Assembly (NCBI GenBank): GCA_018302605.1
Contig: JAGVZN010000015.1
Location: 1 to 47,078 of the forward strand
Direction of reading: 5' to 3'
From: Candidatus Woesearchaeota archaeon
Lineage (GTDB): Archaea; Nanobdellota; Nanobdellia; Woesearchaeales; GW2011-AR9
Length of the DNA stretch: 47,078 bases
In this document: piece by piece, positions 33,510 through 40,467 of the stretch
Numbering within the stretch: position 1 is the stretch's first letter
Layout: each line of letters begins with the position of its first letter
The notes under the pieces: generated by a model
What the model was told of the DNA's origin: nothing
The model's database searches: none
What the model saw: only the letters and a program-made list of their open reading frames with translations
Program-made: the position numbers and the translations under genes

Positions 33510-33679
33510 TGTGTTTCTCCTCCACGGTCACAGGTGAAAGTGGTGCTGTAGGTTACTTTTATCTCTGGATCAATCTGCTCAAATGAGGGAATATCTCTGG
33601 AGAAAGCATAATATGCAGCAGCACTAGCGGCGATAACGGCTGCGCTGGCAAATCCAATCATTTTTTGGTGAGAGACCAT
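33506..33679 (-). CDS. small membrane-anchored protein, 57 aa, first gene of surface operon
   Basis: ATG 33679 opens 57 codons: an N-terminal hydrophobic Ala-rich span (about 7-26), then a short outward segment SRDIPSFEQIDPEIKVTYSTTFTC with one cysteine. The stop overlaps the start of the barrel-like gene (ATGA), and GGAGGAG for that gene lies within it. The family is unknown. The coupling supports a real gene acting with the secreted protein. Confidence 0.6.
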   Translation of the reverse strand: MVSHQKMIGFASAAVIAASAAAYYAFSRDIPSFEQIDPEIKVTYSTTFTCDRGGETQ

Positions 33680-33691
33680 GGGCGTAGTGTC

Positions 33692-33767
33692 CTACTTTAG
33701 TGTCCCACTCCAAGGGTTCTACTCTAAAGTAGTTACTTATTCCCTAAAATAGACGTTTCTATTTAAA
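33692..33767 (-). promoter_or_regulatory. promoter and inverted repeat in leader of surface operon
   Basis: Minus-strand TATTTAAA-type box at about 33759-33767 would start transcription near 33737. The following leader holds an exact 9-bp inverted repeat, CTACTTTAG (33692-33700) and CTAAAGTAG (33724-33732), 23 bp apart. TAGTGTCC also occurs twice as a direct repeat around 33685-33704. The arms could be an operator or an RNA hairpin. Confidence 0.45.
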
Positions 33768-33818
33768 CCTTTCTTTAAATTTATTATTTTGGAGTAGAAA
33801 CAGAAAGCAAAAAAAAAC

Positions 33819-33868
33819 GTAATTATTTAGTTCTTCTGGCAAGCCGTGCATCTGAGCGGAAATCTGCT
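33819..33868. repeat. MITE family A, decayed fragment
   Basis: TTATTTAGTTCTTCTGGCAAGCCGTGCATCTGAGCGGAAATCTGC-like sequence (33823-33866) matches the arm of the copies at 16429-16586 and 25504-25597 with many changes. It sits between the surface operon and the permease gene end. Confidence 0.5.
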
Positions 33869-33888
33869 ACCGTTTCATAACTTCCAAT

Positions 33889-35061
33889 CTACAATGACCA
33901 GAAAGCATAGACGATTCCTAACAAGAACATCGCCATAAAAATACTGCCGAGCACGTGCATCTTTCCCAAAGTATACTCCGGCTTGCGATCGCCAAGGCGG
34001 CGGGCTCTCCAATACATCAGAATAACCAGGAGGCCTTCTAATCCTCCGGAAACAGCGCCAGTAAAGCCGAGAACAGCTAAAAAAGTGGTGAGGCCAAAGA
34101 CTGCAATCAAAAAAGGAATAATCAACGTCAGGAAGAGGCTGGACACCGGGGAAAGCCGATAGTCATAATGATACACCCCTTTCAACGCGATGGCATTAGT
34201 CAGAAAAGAGGTGAACATGGCGAGGATGGCCAATACGTTAGCGAGGATGCCCAGCAAGGGATGCGCATAGAGACTTAACGCCACAGTAGCGATGCGCTCG
34301 TTTGGCTGGAGAATTTCAAAGTTGTCTAAACCAACGATGCCGATAACAATAAACGCAAAGATGGCGTAGAGGACGATGGGAATGATCGAGCTGACAATAA
34401 TCACTTTTTTCATCTTTCTTGTTTCCAAACCGAGAACTTCTCGTACTTCGGGGATTCCGGCAAAGCCCATATATGCAAAGACAAGAATACCATAGGGGAG
34501 AAATGAATAGCGAAGATCCCAAGCGGAGAGAGAACTATAATCCAGACGGTTAAGCGAGAATATCCCAATAATCAGAACGACAATAACAAGAAAAGGAATG
34601 AGAATGAGTTCGGCCTTACCCATCGCTTTGATCCCACAGATGACGATGACGGCGCTGATCAGGAAGAAAATAATCGTATAGAGCAACGGCGCTCCCCATC
34701 GAAAGATGGCGAACGCTGCTTCTCCGACACCGATAAGATAGGCAGTCAGTGCGCCGTAGACAGCCAGAGGCATCGCGATCGTGGCGATGGTCTTTCCGAC
34801 TTTTCCAAGGTATCTTTCTGCATAGCCGGGGAGCTGATGCAGTCTCTTCGTGCGCAGGACGATTTCTCCATAGGTAAGATTAAGAAAGATATAGGCAAGG
34901 CCGATGATCAGGAGGATTAAAAATCCATAGAGATATCCGGCTTTGGCGATGACGTAAGGGATGCCTAAAATACCTGCGCCGACAATGATCCCCATCAATG
35001 TAGCAACAGATATCGGAAAGCGATTTCTGGTAAAGAATGAGGGAACCTCTTTTTTGGACAT
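33889..35061 (-). CDS. amino acid permease (APC superfamily, HAAAP/SLC38-like)
   Basis: 390 residues with about 11 membrane spans. The first span carries the unwound GIIVGAGILGIPYVIAKAG motif typical of aromatic and neutral amino-acid permeases, where substrate and ion bind; conserved GEAAFAIF and YMGFAGIPEV segments follow. Probably a proton- or sodium-driven importer; the substrate cannot be told. TTATATAAAT about 27 bp before ATG 35061 gives a leaderless mRNA. A MITE B fragment lies directly upstream of this promoter. Confidence 0.85.
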   Translation of the reverse strand: MSKKEVPSFFTRNRFPISVATLMGIIVGAGILGIPYVIAKAGYLYGFLILLIIGLAYIFLNLTYGEIVLRTKRLHQLPGYAERYLGKVGKTIATIAMPLAVYGALTAYLIGVGEAAFAIFRWGAPLLYTIIFFLISAVIVICGIKAMGKAELILIPFLVIVVLIIGIFSLNRLDYSSLSAWDLRYSFLPYGILVFAYMGFAGIPEVREVLGLETRKMKKVIIVSSIIPIVLYAIFAFIVIGIVGLDNFEILQPNERIATVALSLYAHPLLGILANVLAILAMFTSFLTNAIALKGVYHYDYRLSPVSSLFLTLIIPFLIAVFGLTTFLAVLGFTGAVSGGLEGLLVILMYWRARRLGDRKPEYTLGKMHVLGSIFMAMFLLGIVYAFWSL

Positions 35062-35111
35062 GGGAAAAATGAGGGATCTGTGATTTATATAATTATGGTT
35101 ATGGTTTGGCC

Positions 35112-35171
35112 GTACGTATTAAGTTAAGTCTGTGCGGGCAGGGTCGAGATCGTCTGCCGAGCGCTGGCTTT
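35112..35171. repeat. MITE family B, partial copy
   Basis: GTACGTATTAAGTTAAGTCT and the following TGTGCGGGC...GGTC-AGAT...CTGCCGAGCG match the left half of the element at 21569-21740. No right end or target duplication is seen. Like the full copy it lies just upstream of a TATA box. Confidence 0.7.
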
Positions 35172-35285
35172 GAGTAGGAGATTTTGCCATATCTGATTTA
35201 AACCGCGGGTTCTATCAAAGTAAAGCCACTTCCCACTAGTCAAGTGCGGGTGAAGAATATAAACAACTGTTCTATTCGAAAAATA

Positions 35286-35453
35286 ATGGCAAATAGTATC
35301 AATAAATGGGAAGTGACCCTCTTGAGATTCCAAGATAAAACCGGAACTAAATACAAAGTGACACGAAGAGTACCAGAATTACATTTAGCTGAAACAAAAG
35401 TCTTTATATCAAAAGAAGAAGCTAAACAGCAATTTGAACAATGGTTAGGATAA
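35286..35453 (+). CDS. small unknown protein, 55 aa
   Basis: From ATG 35286, MANSINKWEVTLLRFQDKTGTKYKVTRRVPELHLAETKVF is followed by a short helix. It looks like a small beta-alpha domain, soluble and basic. A longer frame from GTG 35244 is less likely. Its 3' end overlaps the convergent phosphatase gene by 9 bp. The family is unknown. Confidence 0.5.
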   Translation: MANSINKWEVTLLRFQDKTGTKYKVTRRVPELHLAETKVFISKEEAKQQFEQWLG

Positions 35454-35762
35454 ATAGCACGCAAATTTCTTTGCTTTTAATTCTAAACACGCTTTTAATT
35501 GGGGATTATCATAATTATAAACATCAGGAATGTCAAAAGAAAGTATTCTTTTCTGGACACTTAACTGAGGAAAACGTTTCTCTACTTCATTACGCTGCTC
35601 TTCATCCATTACCACCACAACATCTGCCCAAGAGAGTTGCTTCTTACTGAGAGGTTTACCATTGTATAAACCAGCAGATCTAGCATTAAATTTATCCTGA
35701 AAGAGGTGTTCAGCCAATTTACTTCTATTTTTATTCTGGTTGCAGATGAAGAGGACGTTCAT
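35445..35762 (-). CDS. short LMW phosphotyrosine phosphatase-like protein
   Basis: A 105-residue protein with the P-loop at the N-terminus, LFICNQNKNRSKLAE (C7-x5-R13-S14), WADVVVVMDEEQ, and a late DIPDVYNYDNP that can give the general-acid Asp. This is the short form of the LMW-PTP family found in many prokaryotes. It is the second LMW-PTP-type gene in the window; the one at 8692 is twice as long and differs clearly in sequence. The substrate is unknown. Confidence 0.8.
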   Translation of the reverse strand: MNVLFICNQNKNRSKLAEHLFQDKFNARSAGLYNGKPLSKKQLSWADVVVVMDEEQRNEVEKRFPQLSVQKRILSFDIPDVYNYDNPQLKACLELKAKKFACYLS

Positions 35763-35811
35763 AGGACGTCTAAATTAGTTAGAAATTAAAAAACTTCCGA
35801 TTAAAAAAAAG

Positions 35812-35974
35812 TGGGGACGCCGCGACTTTCTCACTGACGTTCAAAGCATTGCCGCTCAACGCCAATATTTGAACGCGGATCCGAGGCTGACTTCAGGGAA
35901 AGTCATGTCATCGCTTGACGCTCAACTCTCCAGTGCTGGAGGCCCCTATTCTAGCCAAGTTATACTACGTCCCC
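35812..35974 (-). tRNA. tRNA-Trp(CCA) with two introns (anticodon loop and T loop)
   Basis: On the minus strand the acceptor GGGGACG pairs with CGTCCCC and the discriminator is A. The anticodon stem GGGGC (35946-35942) pairs with GCCTC (35887-35883), giving loop CTCCAG plus A with anticodon CCA at 35939-35937. T stem CCGCG (35878-35874) pairs with CGCGG (35824-35820). Intron 1 (47 nt, 35935-35889) follows position 37. Intron 2 (42 nt, about 35867-35826) interrupts the T loop, best placed between 59 and 60 with bulges AA^T and AG^T. Exons join to a 74-nt tRNA. Central helices are imperfect (3 of 4 pairs) and the D stem is weak. A T8 run at 35810-35803 ends the transcript; an AATAAAAC box lies about 27 bp upstream. 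Confidence 0.85.
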
Positions 35975-36123
35975 ACTAACAGTTTAAAAACAGGCTTGTT
36001 TTATTAAGGTTTTTGTTTCGGAGAGAGTACGTATTTAGTTTGCCGTTCACTCACCTTGAGGCGAAACTGAATATGTATGGAAAGGGCATATCTTTTTAAG
36101 AGGAAACTATTTCTCCAACCTGA

Positions 36124-37191
36124 ATGATTACCATCAACGGATCCCAAGGAGAAGGCGGCGGGGCAATTGTCCGCGTCGCGCTGGCTCTTTCCACGTTTAC
36201 CGGACAAGAATTCAAAGTTACAGAAATCCGCGCCGGACGGCCGCAACCTGGACTCAAAGCACAGCATCTCGCCGCAATCAAAGCATTAAAGAAGATCTGC
36301 AATGCAGAAACAAATGAAGTACAGCTTGGTTCACGGGAATTGTGGTACAAGCCAGGAAAGATCAAAGCTGGGAAATATGAGTTTGACATCGGCACGGCGG
36401 GGAGCATCACTCTTTTCTTGCAGGCAATCATTCTGCCTTGCCTGTTTGCACCGAAGAAGATGACTTTGATCGTCAAAGGCGGGACGTCGGGAAAATGGCA
36501 GGCGTCGGTGGATTATCTGCAATCTGTGCTTCTGCCCCAGCTGAAGAGATTTGTAGAAAAGATCGAATTAAAGATCTTGAAGCGGGGATATTACCCGGAA
36601 GGCGGCGGTGAGATCGTTCTGGAGATCGTCCCAAAAGTTGACAATGAAGAAATTGAGAAAAATGTTCCCACGATAAGGTTGATGGAGCAGGGGATATTAG
36701 AACAGATCAAAGGGATCATTAATCTTTCTTCAGAGTTAGAAGAACAACGAGTGGGACAACGTATCCGCCAGGCGGCAGAGATGGAATTACGGCGATATCA
36801 TGTGCCGATTGATCTTCGAGTGGAATATACTTCTAGTAAAAGTATTGGCGGCGAAGTCGTTCTCTGGGCATTGTATAGCTCAAAAAATGACCCGGAAAGA
36901 ATTAACCCGGTGATCCTAGGCGGAGATGCCTTGCTGGAGAAAGGAAAACGTTCCGAAGATGTGGCAAAAGAAGCAGCGGCAGAATTGAAAGAAGAGATAG
37001 AAAGTGGAGCGGCTGTAGATCATCATCTGGCAGATCAATTGATCACATTTATGGCGCTGCTGCCCGGATCAGTGATGAAAGTGCGGGAAGTGAGTTCACA
37101 TACACGGACGAATATGGACGTGGTGGAGAAATTCCTGCCTGTATGTTTCGAAGTTAAAAATGGAATGATTACTGTTCAAAAGAAAGACTGA
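36124..37191 (+). CDS. rtcA: RNA 3'-terminal phosphate cyclase
   Basis: Converts RNA 3'-phosphate to a 2',3'-cyclic phosphate through an AMP-histidine intermediate. 355 residues in the RtcA family: the ITINGSQGEGGGAIVR start, AGRPQPGLKAQHLAAI, GTAGSITLFLQAIILP, YYPEGGGEIVLEI and the C-terminal HLADQLITFMAL preceded by the active-site His pair (AAVDHH), then HTRTNMDVVEKF. CTTTTTAAGAG about 27 bp before the ATG makes the mRNA leaderless. It stands next to the tRNA-Trp gene and 3 bp from the convergent RelE gene. Confidence 0.95.
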   Translation: MITINGSQGEGGGAIVRVALALSTFTGQEFKVTEIRAGRPQPGLKAQHLAAIKALKKICNAETNEVQLGSRELWYKPGKIKAGKYEFDIGTAGSITLFLQAIILPCLFAPKKMTLIVKGGTSGKWQASVDYLQSVLLPQLKRFVEKIELKILKRGYYPEGGGEIVLEIVPKVDNEEIEKNVPTIRLMEQGILEQIKGIINLSSELEEQRVGQRIRQAAEMELRRYHVPIDLRVEYTSSKSIGGEVVLWALYSSKNDPERINPVILGGDALLEKGKRSEDVAKEAAAELKEEIESGAAVDHHLADQLITFMALLPGSVMKVREVSSHTRTNMDVVEKFLPVCFEVKNGMITVQKKD

Positions 37192-37194
37192 TAA

Positions 37195-37461
37195 TTATTG
37201 AGAATAGATATTATCATGATGATCATAATCTTCAAAGATAATTGTTTTCGTCATTTCATTGACGCTGAAGACTAAGACAAAACTCCGGTCAATATGCACC
37301 CGTTTCAAGTGTTGGAGGGGAGCTCTTAAATTTTTATAATGTCGGGGGTTTTCACAGATCTCTTCTATTTTCTTTTCAACGATCTGTAATTGTTTTGGAT
37401 TCTTCTTGGCTAGTTTTCTAAAGATTTTCTCCACACTCTCCCGAAGTTCGTATTGGTACAT
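37195..37461 (-). CDS. RelE/ParE-type toxin
   Basis: 88 residues with the RelE fold: the YELRESVEKIFRKLAKKNPKQ helix pair, ICENPRHYKNLRAPLQHLKRVHIDRSFVLVFSV core strands and a TIIFEDYDHHDNIY end carrying the polar residues typical of the mRNA-cleaving site. Such toxins cut mRNA in the ribosome. The antitoxin-like gene ends 2 bp before its start, so both are in one operon. Confidence 0.85.
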   Translation of the reverse strand: MYQYELRESVEKIFRKLAKKNPKQLQIVEKKIEEICENPRHYKNLRAPLQHLKRVHIDRSFVLVFSVNEMTKTIIFEDYDHHDNIYSQ

Positions 37462-37462
37462 T

Positions 37463-37696
37463 TTATTTTAGACCAAAGTGGTGCTTAAAATTCTTTATCT
37501 GGATGGTTTTCTCTTTCTCCCTTTCCCCCATTTTCCGAATAAATTCAGGACGTAGTTGTGGTTCTAAGAATTCTTCACCAAATTCTAAAACGACTCTTTC
37601 AATAGCATCAGATTTATCTTTAAGACCGTATCTCGCTTTAACAATATTAAGTATTTGATTTGCTTCGTCGGATATTTGAATCATTGCTTGGACCAT
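37463..37696 (-). CDS. DUF2683-type antitoxin
   Basis: 77 residues from ATG 37696: MVQAMIQISDEANQILNIV with the KARYGLKDKSDAIERVV ribbon-helix-helix-like part, then LEPQLRPEFIRKM and a basic tail that would cover the toxin. This is the archaeal DUF2683 pattern, commonly paired with RelE. An AGGTGA lies 7 bp upstream of ATG 37696, favouring it over GTG 37705. TTTATATA near 37730 is the likely promoter; autoregulation by the complex is typical of such pairs. Confidence 0.82.
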   Translation of the reverse strand: MVQAMIQISDEANQILNIVKARYGLKDKSDAIERVVLEFGEEFLEPQLRPEFIRKMGEREKEKTIQIKNFKHHFGLK

Positions 37697-37792
37697 ATAT
37701 TTCACCTATATGCAAGATAGATGAGGGGTATATAAATCTTTGCGGTGAATTTTAGAAAATTATAAAAGCAAAACAGAGTCACAAATAGGCTA

Positions 37793-38203
37793 ATGAATAT
37801 TTTCCTTTGCTGTAGTAAGCATTTCTACGATAAAATTCCGCCGATCAAAGAAGCACTTGAACGAGCCGGACACACCATCACTCCCCCAAATAGTTACGAC
37901 GAGCCGTTCAAAGAGGAGGAGATCAAAGAAGTAGGCAGTGAAGAACACCGAGAATGGAAAGCGGCGATGATGCGGCGGCAGGAACCGAAGATCAGAGCGA
38001 ACGATGCGATCTTGGTCCTTAATTTTGAGAAGAAAGGGGTGGCCAATTATGTGGGCGGAGCGACGTTCTTAGAAATGTTCAAAGCGTTTGAATTAGGAAG
38101 AAAAATATTTTTGTATCATCCGATTCCGGAATCGATCCTGACGGATGAGATCAATGGATTTGGGCCGGTCGTGATCTATGGGGATTTGGGGAAAGTGAAG
38201 TGA
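37793..38203 (+). CDS. conserved Rossmann-like protein (nucleoside deoxyribosyltransferase-like)
   Basis: 136 residues: MNIFLCCSKHFYDKIPPIKEALERAGHTITPP, a helix MMRRQEPKIRANDAILVLNFEKKG, and NYVGGATFLEMFKAFELGRKIFLYHPIPES. The strand ILVLN followed by GGATFLEM.KAFELG.KIFL resembles the nucleoside 2-deoxyribosyltransferase/DUF4406 fold, in which the Glu of the helix is catalytic. It recurs as a conserved protein of unknown function in archaea and small bacteria. ATTATAAAAG about 28 bp upstream is the TATA box. It lies just before the DGR but shows no link to it. Confidence 0.65.
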   Translation: MNIFLCCSKHFYDKIPPIKEALERAGHTITPPNSYDEPFKEEEIKEVGSEEHREWKAAMMRRQEPKIRANDAILVLNFEKKGVANYVGGATFLEMFKAFELGRKIFLYHPIPESILTDEINGFGPVVIYGDLGKVK

Positions 38204-38270
38204 ACAATGAACTTTGAAAAGTCACTTTCTAGTAGTAAAATTTATAAATACCGCCACTTTTATGGTTTCC

Positions 38271-39248
38271 ATGACCGATGACCTGACAGATATCGTTGAA
38301 GCCGAACTTGTTGCACCAGTCACAGGGCTGGAAGACATTCATCACCACGAGATCAAACAATCAGTAGAGGCGCTTGTTATTGTTCAAGAAAGTAGACCAT
38401 CACCCGCATCTTATTCTCTGTATACTTTTCAGGAACCGCCAAAAGATGAAGATCCACGCAGCAGGATCAGAAAGGGGTGGGACGCAGTTGCTACTTTTTT
38501 TCTCCCGCGGAGTCAAAAAGTTAAGCGGGTACGACAACAAGAACAACGACGCCAAATTGCATACGCTCAGGCGGTGTATCAATGGACAGCCAAAAACAAA
38601 GAGGGAGTTGCTACTGCTTTAGAACAGTTGAAGACGGCGCACGAACATATTGGTGCTTATATTGGACAGACAGAAAATGGTATTGATCATTTACAAAAAG
38701 CATTAGAACGCGCGGAAGCGCAGATCAGCGAGACAAGAGAATATATTCAACGTCTGGAACAGAAAATGGATTCTTCAGATTATAGACGTGAGGAAGAAGT
38801 GCGCGTTGGTGCAGAAGGAGTTTCTGCCATGATTGAACAATATCGTACTGAGCGTGATGCCTGCGAAGCTGAAATGGCTCAAATTGGGGGGGTGAGAGCT
38901 TACGTTTCTGCTCTCGTAAGCGAATTCTCCGGCGATGTCGCTGCATCAAAACAATCATTAGGGCTTATTAAAAGAGTAATAACAGAGACAGTTCCTCTTC
39001 GCCTACGTTTGGAAACGGCACTGCGCCGTTATCATGGTCTTACTGCACCGGAGATTGAAGCTTATCAGGCAACGCATTTTCTTGCTGAAATGAGAACAAC
39101 AGTTGGTGACATGGAGGATAGTACGCGGGAAATCCATCAACGATGGACTGCTCAAGCAGATACATTCTTAGGTACTTCTGACCTTCCGTACGAACCGGTC
39201 TTGACGGAACTGCCTTTATTGCTAGCGCCAGAGGATGAAAAAAAATGA
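38271..39248 (+). CDS. DGR-associated coiled-coil protein, unknown
   Basis: About 325 residues from ATG 38271. TTTATAAAT at 38240-38248 is about 27 bp upstream, so the mRNA is leaderless. Residues 60-95 are strongly basic (SQKVKRVRQQEQRRQ); then come long helices with heptad patterns (about 95-190 and 215-290: LEQLKTAHEHIGAYI, LQKALERAEAQISETREYIQRLEQKM, YRTERDACEAEMAQI); the tail is acidic. No signal peptide or membrane span. The stop overlaps the target gene start (ATGA), so both products should be made together, and this protein is a candidate scaffold or partner of the variable protein. I do not recognise a family. Confidence 0.7.
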   Translation: MTDDLTDIVEAELVAPVTGLEDIHHHEIKQSVEALVIVQESRPSPASYSLYTFQEPPKDEDPRSRIRKGWDAVATFFLPRSQKVKRVRQQEQRRQIAYAQAVYQWTAKNKEGVATALEQLKTAHEHIGAYIGQTENGIDHLQKALERAEAQISETREYIQRLEQKMDSSDYRREEEVRVGAEGVSAMIEQYRTERDACEAEMAQIGGVRAYVSALVSEFSGDVAASKQSLGLIKRVITETVPLRLRLETALRRYHGLTAPEIEAYQATHFLAEMRTTVGDMEDSTREIHQRWTAQADTFLGTSDLPYEPVLTELPLLLAPEDEKK

Positions 39249-40126
39249 GAACATTAGATTTAGACACGCGTTTGGAACAGCTGACGGGGCAGTACGCTGC
39301 TGCGCGAGATACTCTGACTGCCCACCCACAGTTTGCAGAATATAGAACGCTGGATGAGGTTCCTGCTGATCTTGGATTATTAATTCGAGATTATGAAACC
39401 GCTTCGCAAGCATTGCAGCAGAAGGGTATTCCTGTTGCATCTATCGTTCCTCAGAGAAACATAAAAGTATTCCCTGATGCTCTGGAAGCCGATCAGATTG
39501 TGATCCCAAATATTACATTTTACGACGCTCACGGCACTCCTTGGCGAACGTATGGACGAGTGTTTCTAGATCGTAACGCGGTGAAGAACGAAGCAGGGAA
39601 GTATCAGACTCTCAATCAACAGGAATGGATTGATTATTGGAATCAACGCGGCAGAGTTCTGCCCTCTCTTCCACTATGGTACGCGATGCTCGAACGATTA
39701 CACGATGAGCAGCATCCTGGCCTCGATGGCATCGTCAAAGATCTAAAAGAAAGTTGGCTGGCAACAAGCACGCAAGTGGACTATGGACAATCGACGGTGA
39801 AACATGATTCTGGATTTCCGGAACTGCAGACAATTTCAGGTTGTAGTATTCCGGAAGGGAATCATTGGCTGAAAGATATTCTCACACAGAATCAATGGCG
39901 CACCGCGATCCAATCGTTACTTCTCTGTAAAGATGTAGATAAAGCAGTTTCCGTACTTCGGGAAGCAGTGGGCGTACCACCCTACATTTGGACTGCATCT
40001 CAAAAAACACGAAAAACACATCCGCAACGGGCGGTCTGGCTCGGTGCCGATACTGGTAGGCTTTATCTCCTTTGCTACTACTACCTATCGTACAGGGGCC
40101 GTTCCCGCTCGGTGGCTCTCCAGTAG
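39245..40126 (+). CDS. DGR target protein with C-type-lectin-like variable C-terminus
   Basis: 293 residues. The N-terminal half (1-150) is partly helical. The C-terminal half resembles the C-lectin fold of DGR variable proteins, with LWYAMLERLHDEQHP, ESWLATSTQVDYGQ and PYIWTASQK leading into RAVWLGADTGRLYLLCYYY and YRGRSRSVALQ at the very end. The variable repeat covers residues 262-291. Variable sites now read Gly267, Asp269, Gly271, Tyr274, Leu276, Tyr278-280, Tyr283, Val290, Ala291, a Tyr-rich surface like a binding paratope. No signal peptide or membrane segment is seen, so it is cytoplasmic or exported by an unknown route. ATGA coupling to the upstream gene. Confidence 0.88.
   Translation: MRTLDLDTRLEQLTGQYAAARDTLTAHPQFAEYRTLDEVPADLGLLIRDYETASQALQQKGIPVASIVPQRNIKVFPDALEADQIVIPNITFYDAHGTPWRTYGRVFLDRNAVKNEAGKYQTLNQQEWIDYWNQRGRVLPSLPLWYAMLERLHDEQHPGLDGIVKDLKESWLATSTQVDYGQSTVKHDSGFPELQTISGCSIPEGNHWLKDILTQNQWRTAIQSLLLCKDVDKAVSVLREAVGVPPYIWTASQKTRKTHPQRAVWLGADTGRLYLLCYYYLSYRGRSRSVALQ
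40029..40118 (+). repeat. DGR variable repeat (VR)
   Basis: 90 bp aligned without gaps to the template at 40378-40467 (offset 349). 75 positions agree; all 15 differences are at template adenines (A to T 8, A to G 6, A to C 1). Ten of 25 template adenines are unchanged. The repeat ends two codons before the target gene stop. Two changes are silent; most others fall in AAY template codons. Confidence 0.97.
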
Positions 40127-40350
40127 GCGCGGAGCGCCGGCGCGCGAAAAAATGGTTTCCACCAGAAATTATATTCTCGGTCATAGATAAGATTAAGAAC
40201 TGGTTTCTACTCTCTAAACTTCCGGCGATGCCGGTCAAACGGTTTGCCGGAGCCACACGTCAGTTCACGACGGCCATTCGTCTAAAGATTGGTCATGAAA
40301 TTCAGCCGCAACACCTAGTACGTCCGGAACGGCTGAAGCGGCGGTGCAGA
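40126..40350 (+). other. structured spacer between VR and TR, no avd gene
   Basis: After the VR comes GGCGC-GGA-GCGCC (40126-40138), a hairpin in the position where other DGRs have one after the initiation-of-mutagenic-homing site. Further hairpins are CCGGC-GAT-GCCGG (40222-40234), CAAAC-GTTTG around 40240, and TTCAGCCG (40301-40308) with CGGCTGAA (40330-40337). An open frame at 40072-40359 begins inside the VR and does not look like Avd. I read this as non-coding RNA or DNA structure needed for cDNA priming or target recognition. Confidence 0.55.
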
Positions 40351-40359
40351 CTTATATAA
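40351..40359 (+). promoter_or_regulatory. TATA box for the TR-RT transcript
   Basis: CTTATATAA is placed so that transcription would begin at about 40378-40383, exactly where the template repeat begins. The TR would then form the first 90 nt of the RT mRNA. Confidence 0.55.
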
Positions 40360-40374
40360 CGTGAACTGGCTACT

Positions 40375-40464
40375 ATGGGGCGGTCTGGCTCAATGCCAAT
40401 ACAGATAGGCTTAATCTCAATTGCAACAACAACCTATCGAACAGGGGCCGTTCCCGCTCAATGA
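40375..40464 (+). CDS. possible 29-aa leader ORF spanning the template repeat
   Basis: ATG 40375 starts 29 codons (MGRSGSMPIQIGLIS...AVPAQ) that cross the whole TR in a frame different from the target gene. Its TGA overlaps the RT start as ATGA. The first base is at or just before the predicted transcription start, so it may be untranslated or leaderless. It might couple RT translation to passage of ribosomes over the template. Coincidence is possible. Confidence 0.3.
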   Translation: MGRSGSMPIQIGLISIATTTYRTGAVPAQ

Positions 40465-40467
40465 CTC
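40378..40467 (+). repeat. DGR template repeat (TR)
   Basis: 90 bp with 25 adenines, reading in the target frame as L-N-A-N-T-D-R-L-N-L-N-C-N-N-N-L-S-N-R-G with eight AAY codons. AAY codons at mutable positions allow many residues without creating stops, a hallmark of DGR templates. The 3' end overlaps the first codons of the RT frame, and the TR frame is the same as the RT frame. Confidence 0.97.

Noticed and set aside
35812-35974. SRP RNA or RNase P RNA, suggested by the closed GGGGACG/CGTCCCC stem and length
   Set aside because: No SRP helix 8 or RNase P conserved blocks; the tRNA-Trp fold with two introns explains every stem.
40072-40359. 95-codon frame between VR and TR as an avd accessory gene
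   Set aside because: It begins with a TTG inside the VR, has no helical-bundle pattern of Avd and overlaps several hairpins; more likely non-coding.
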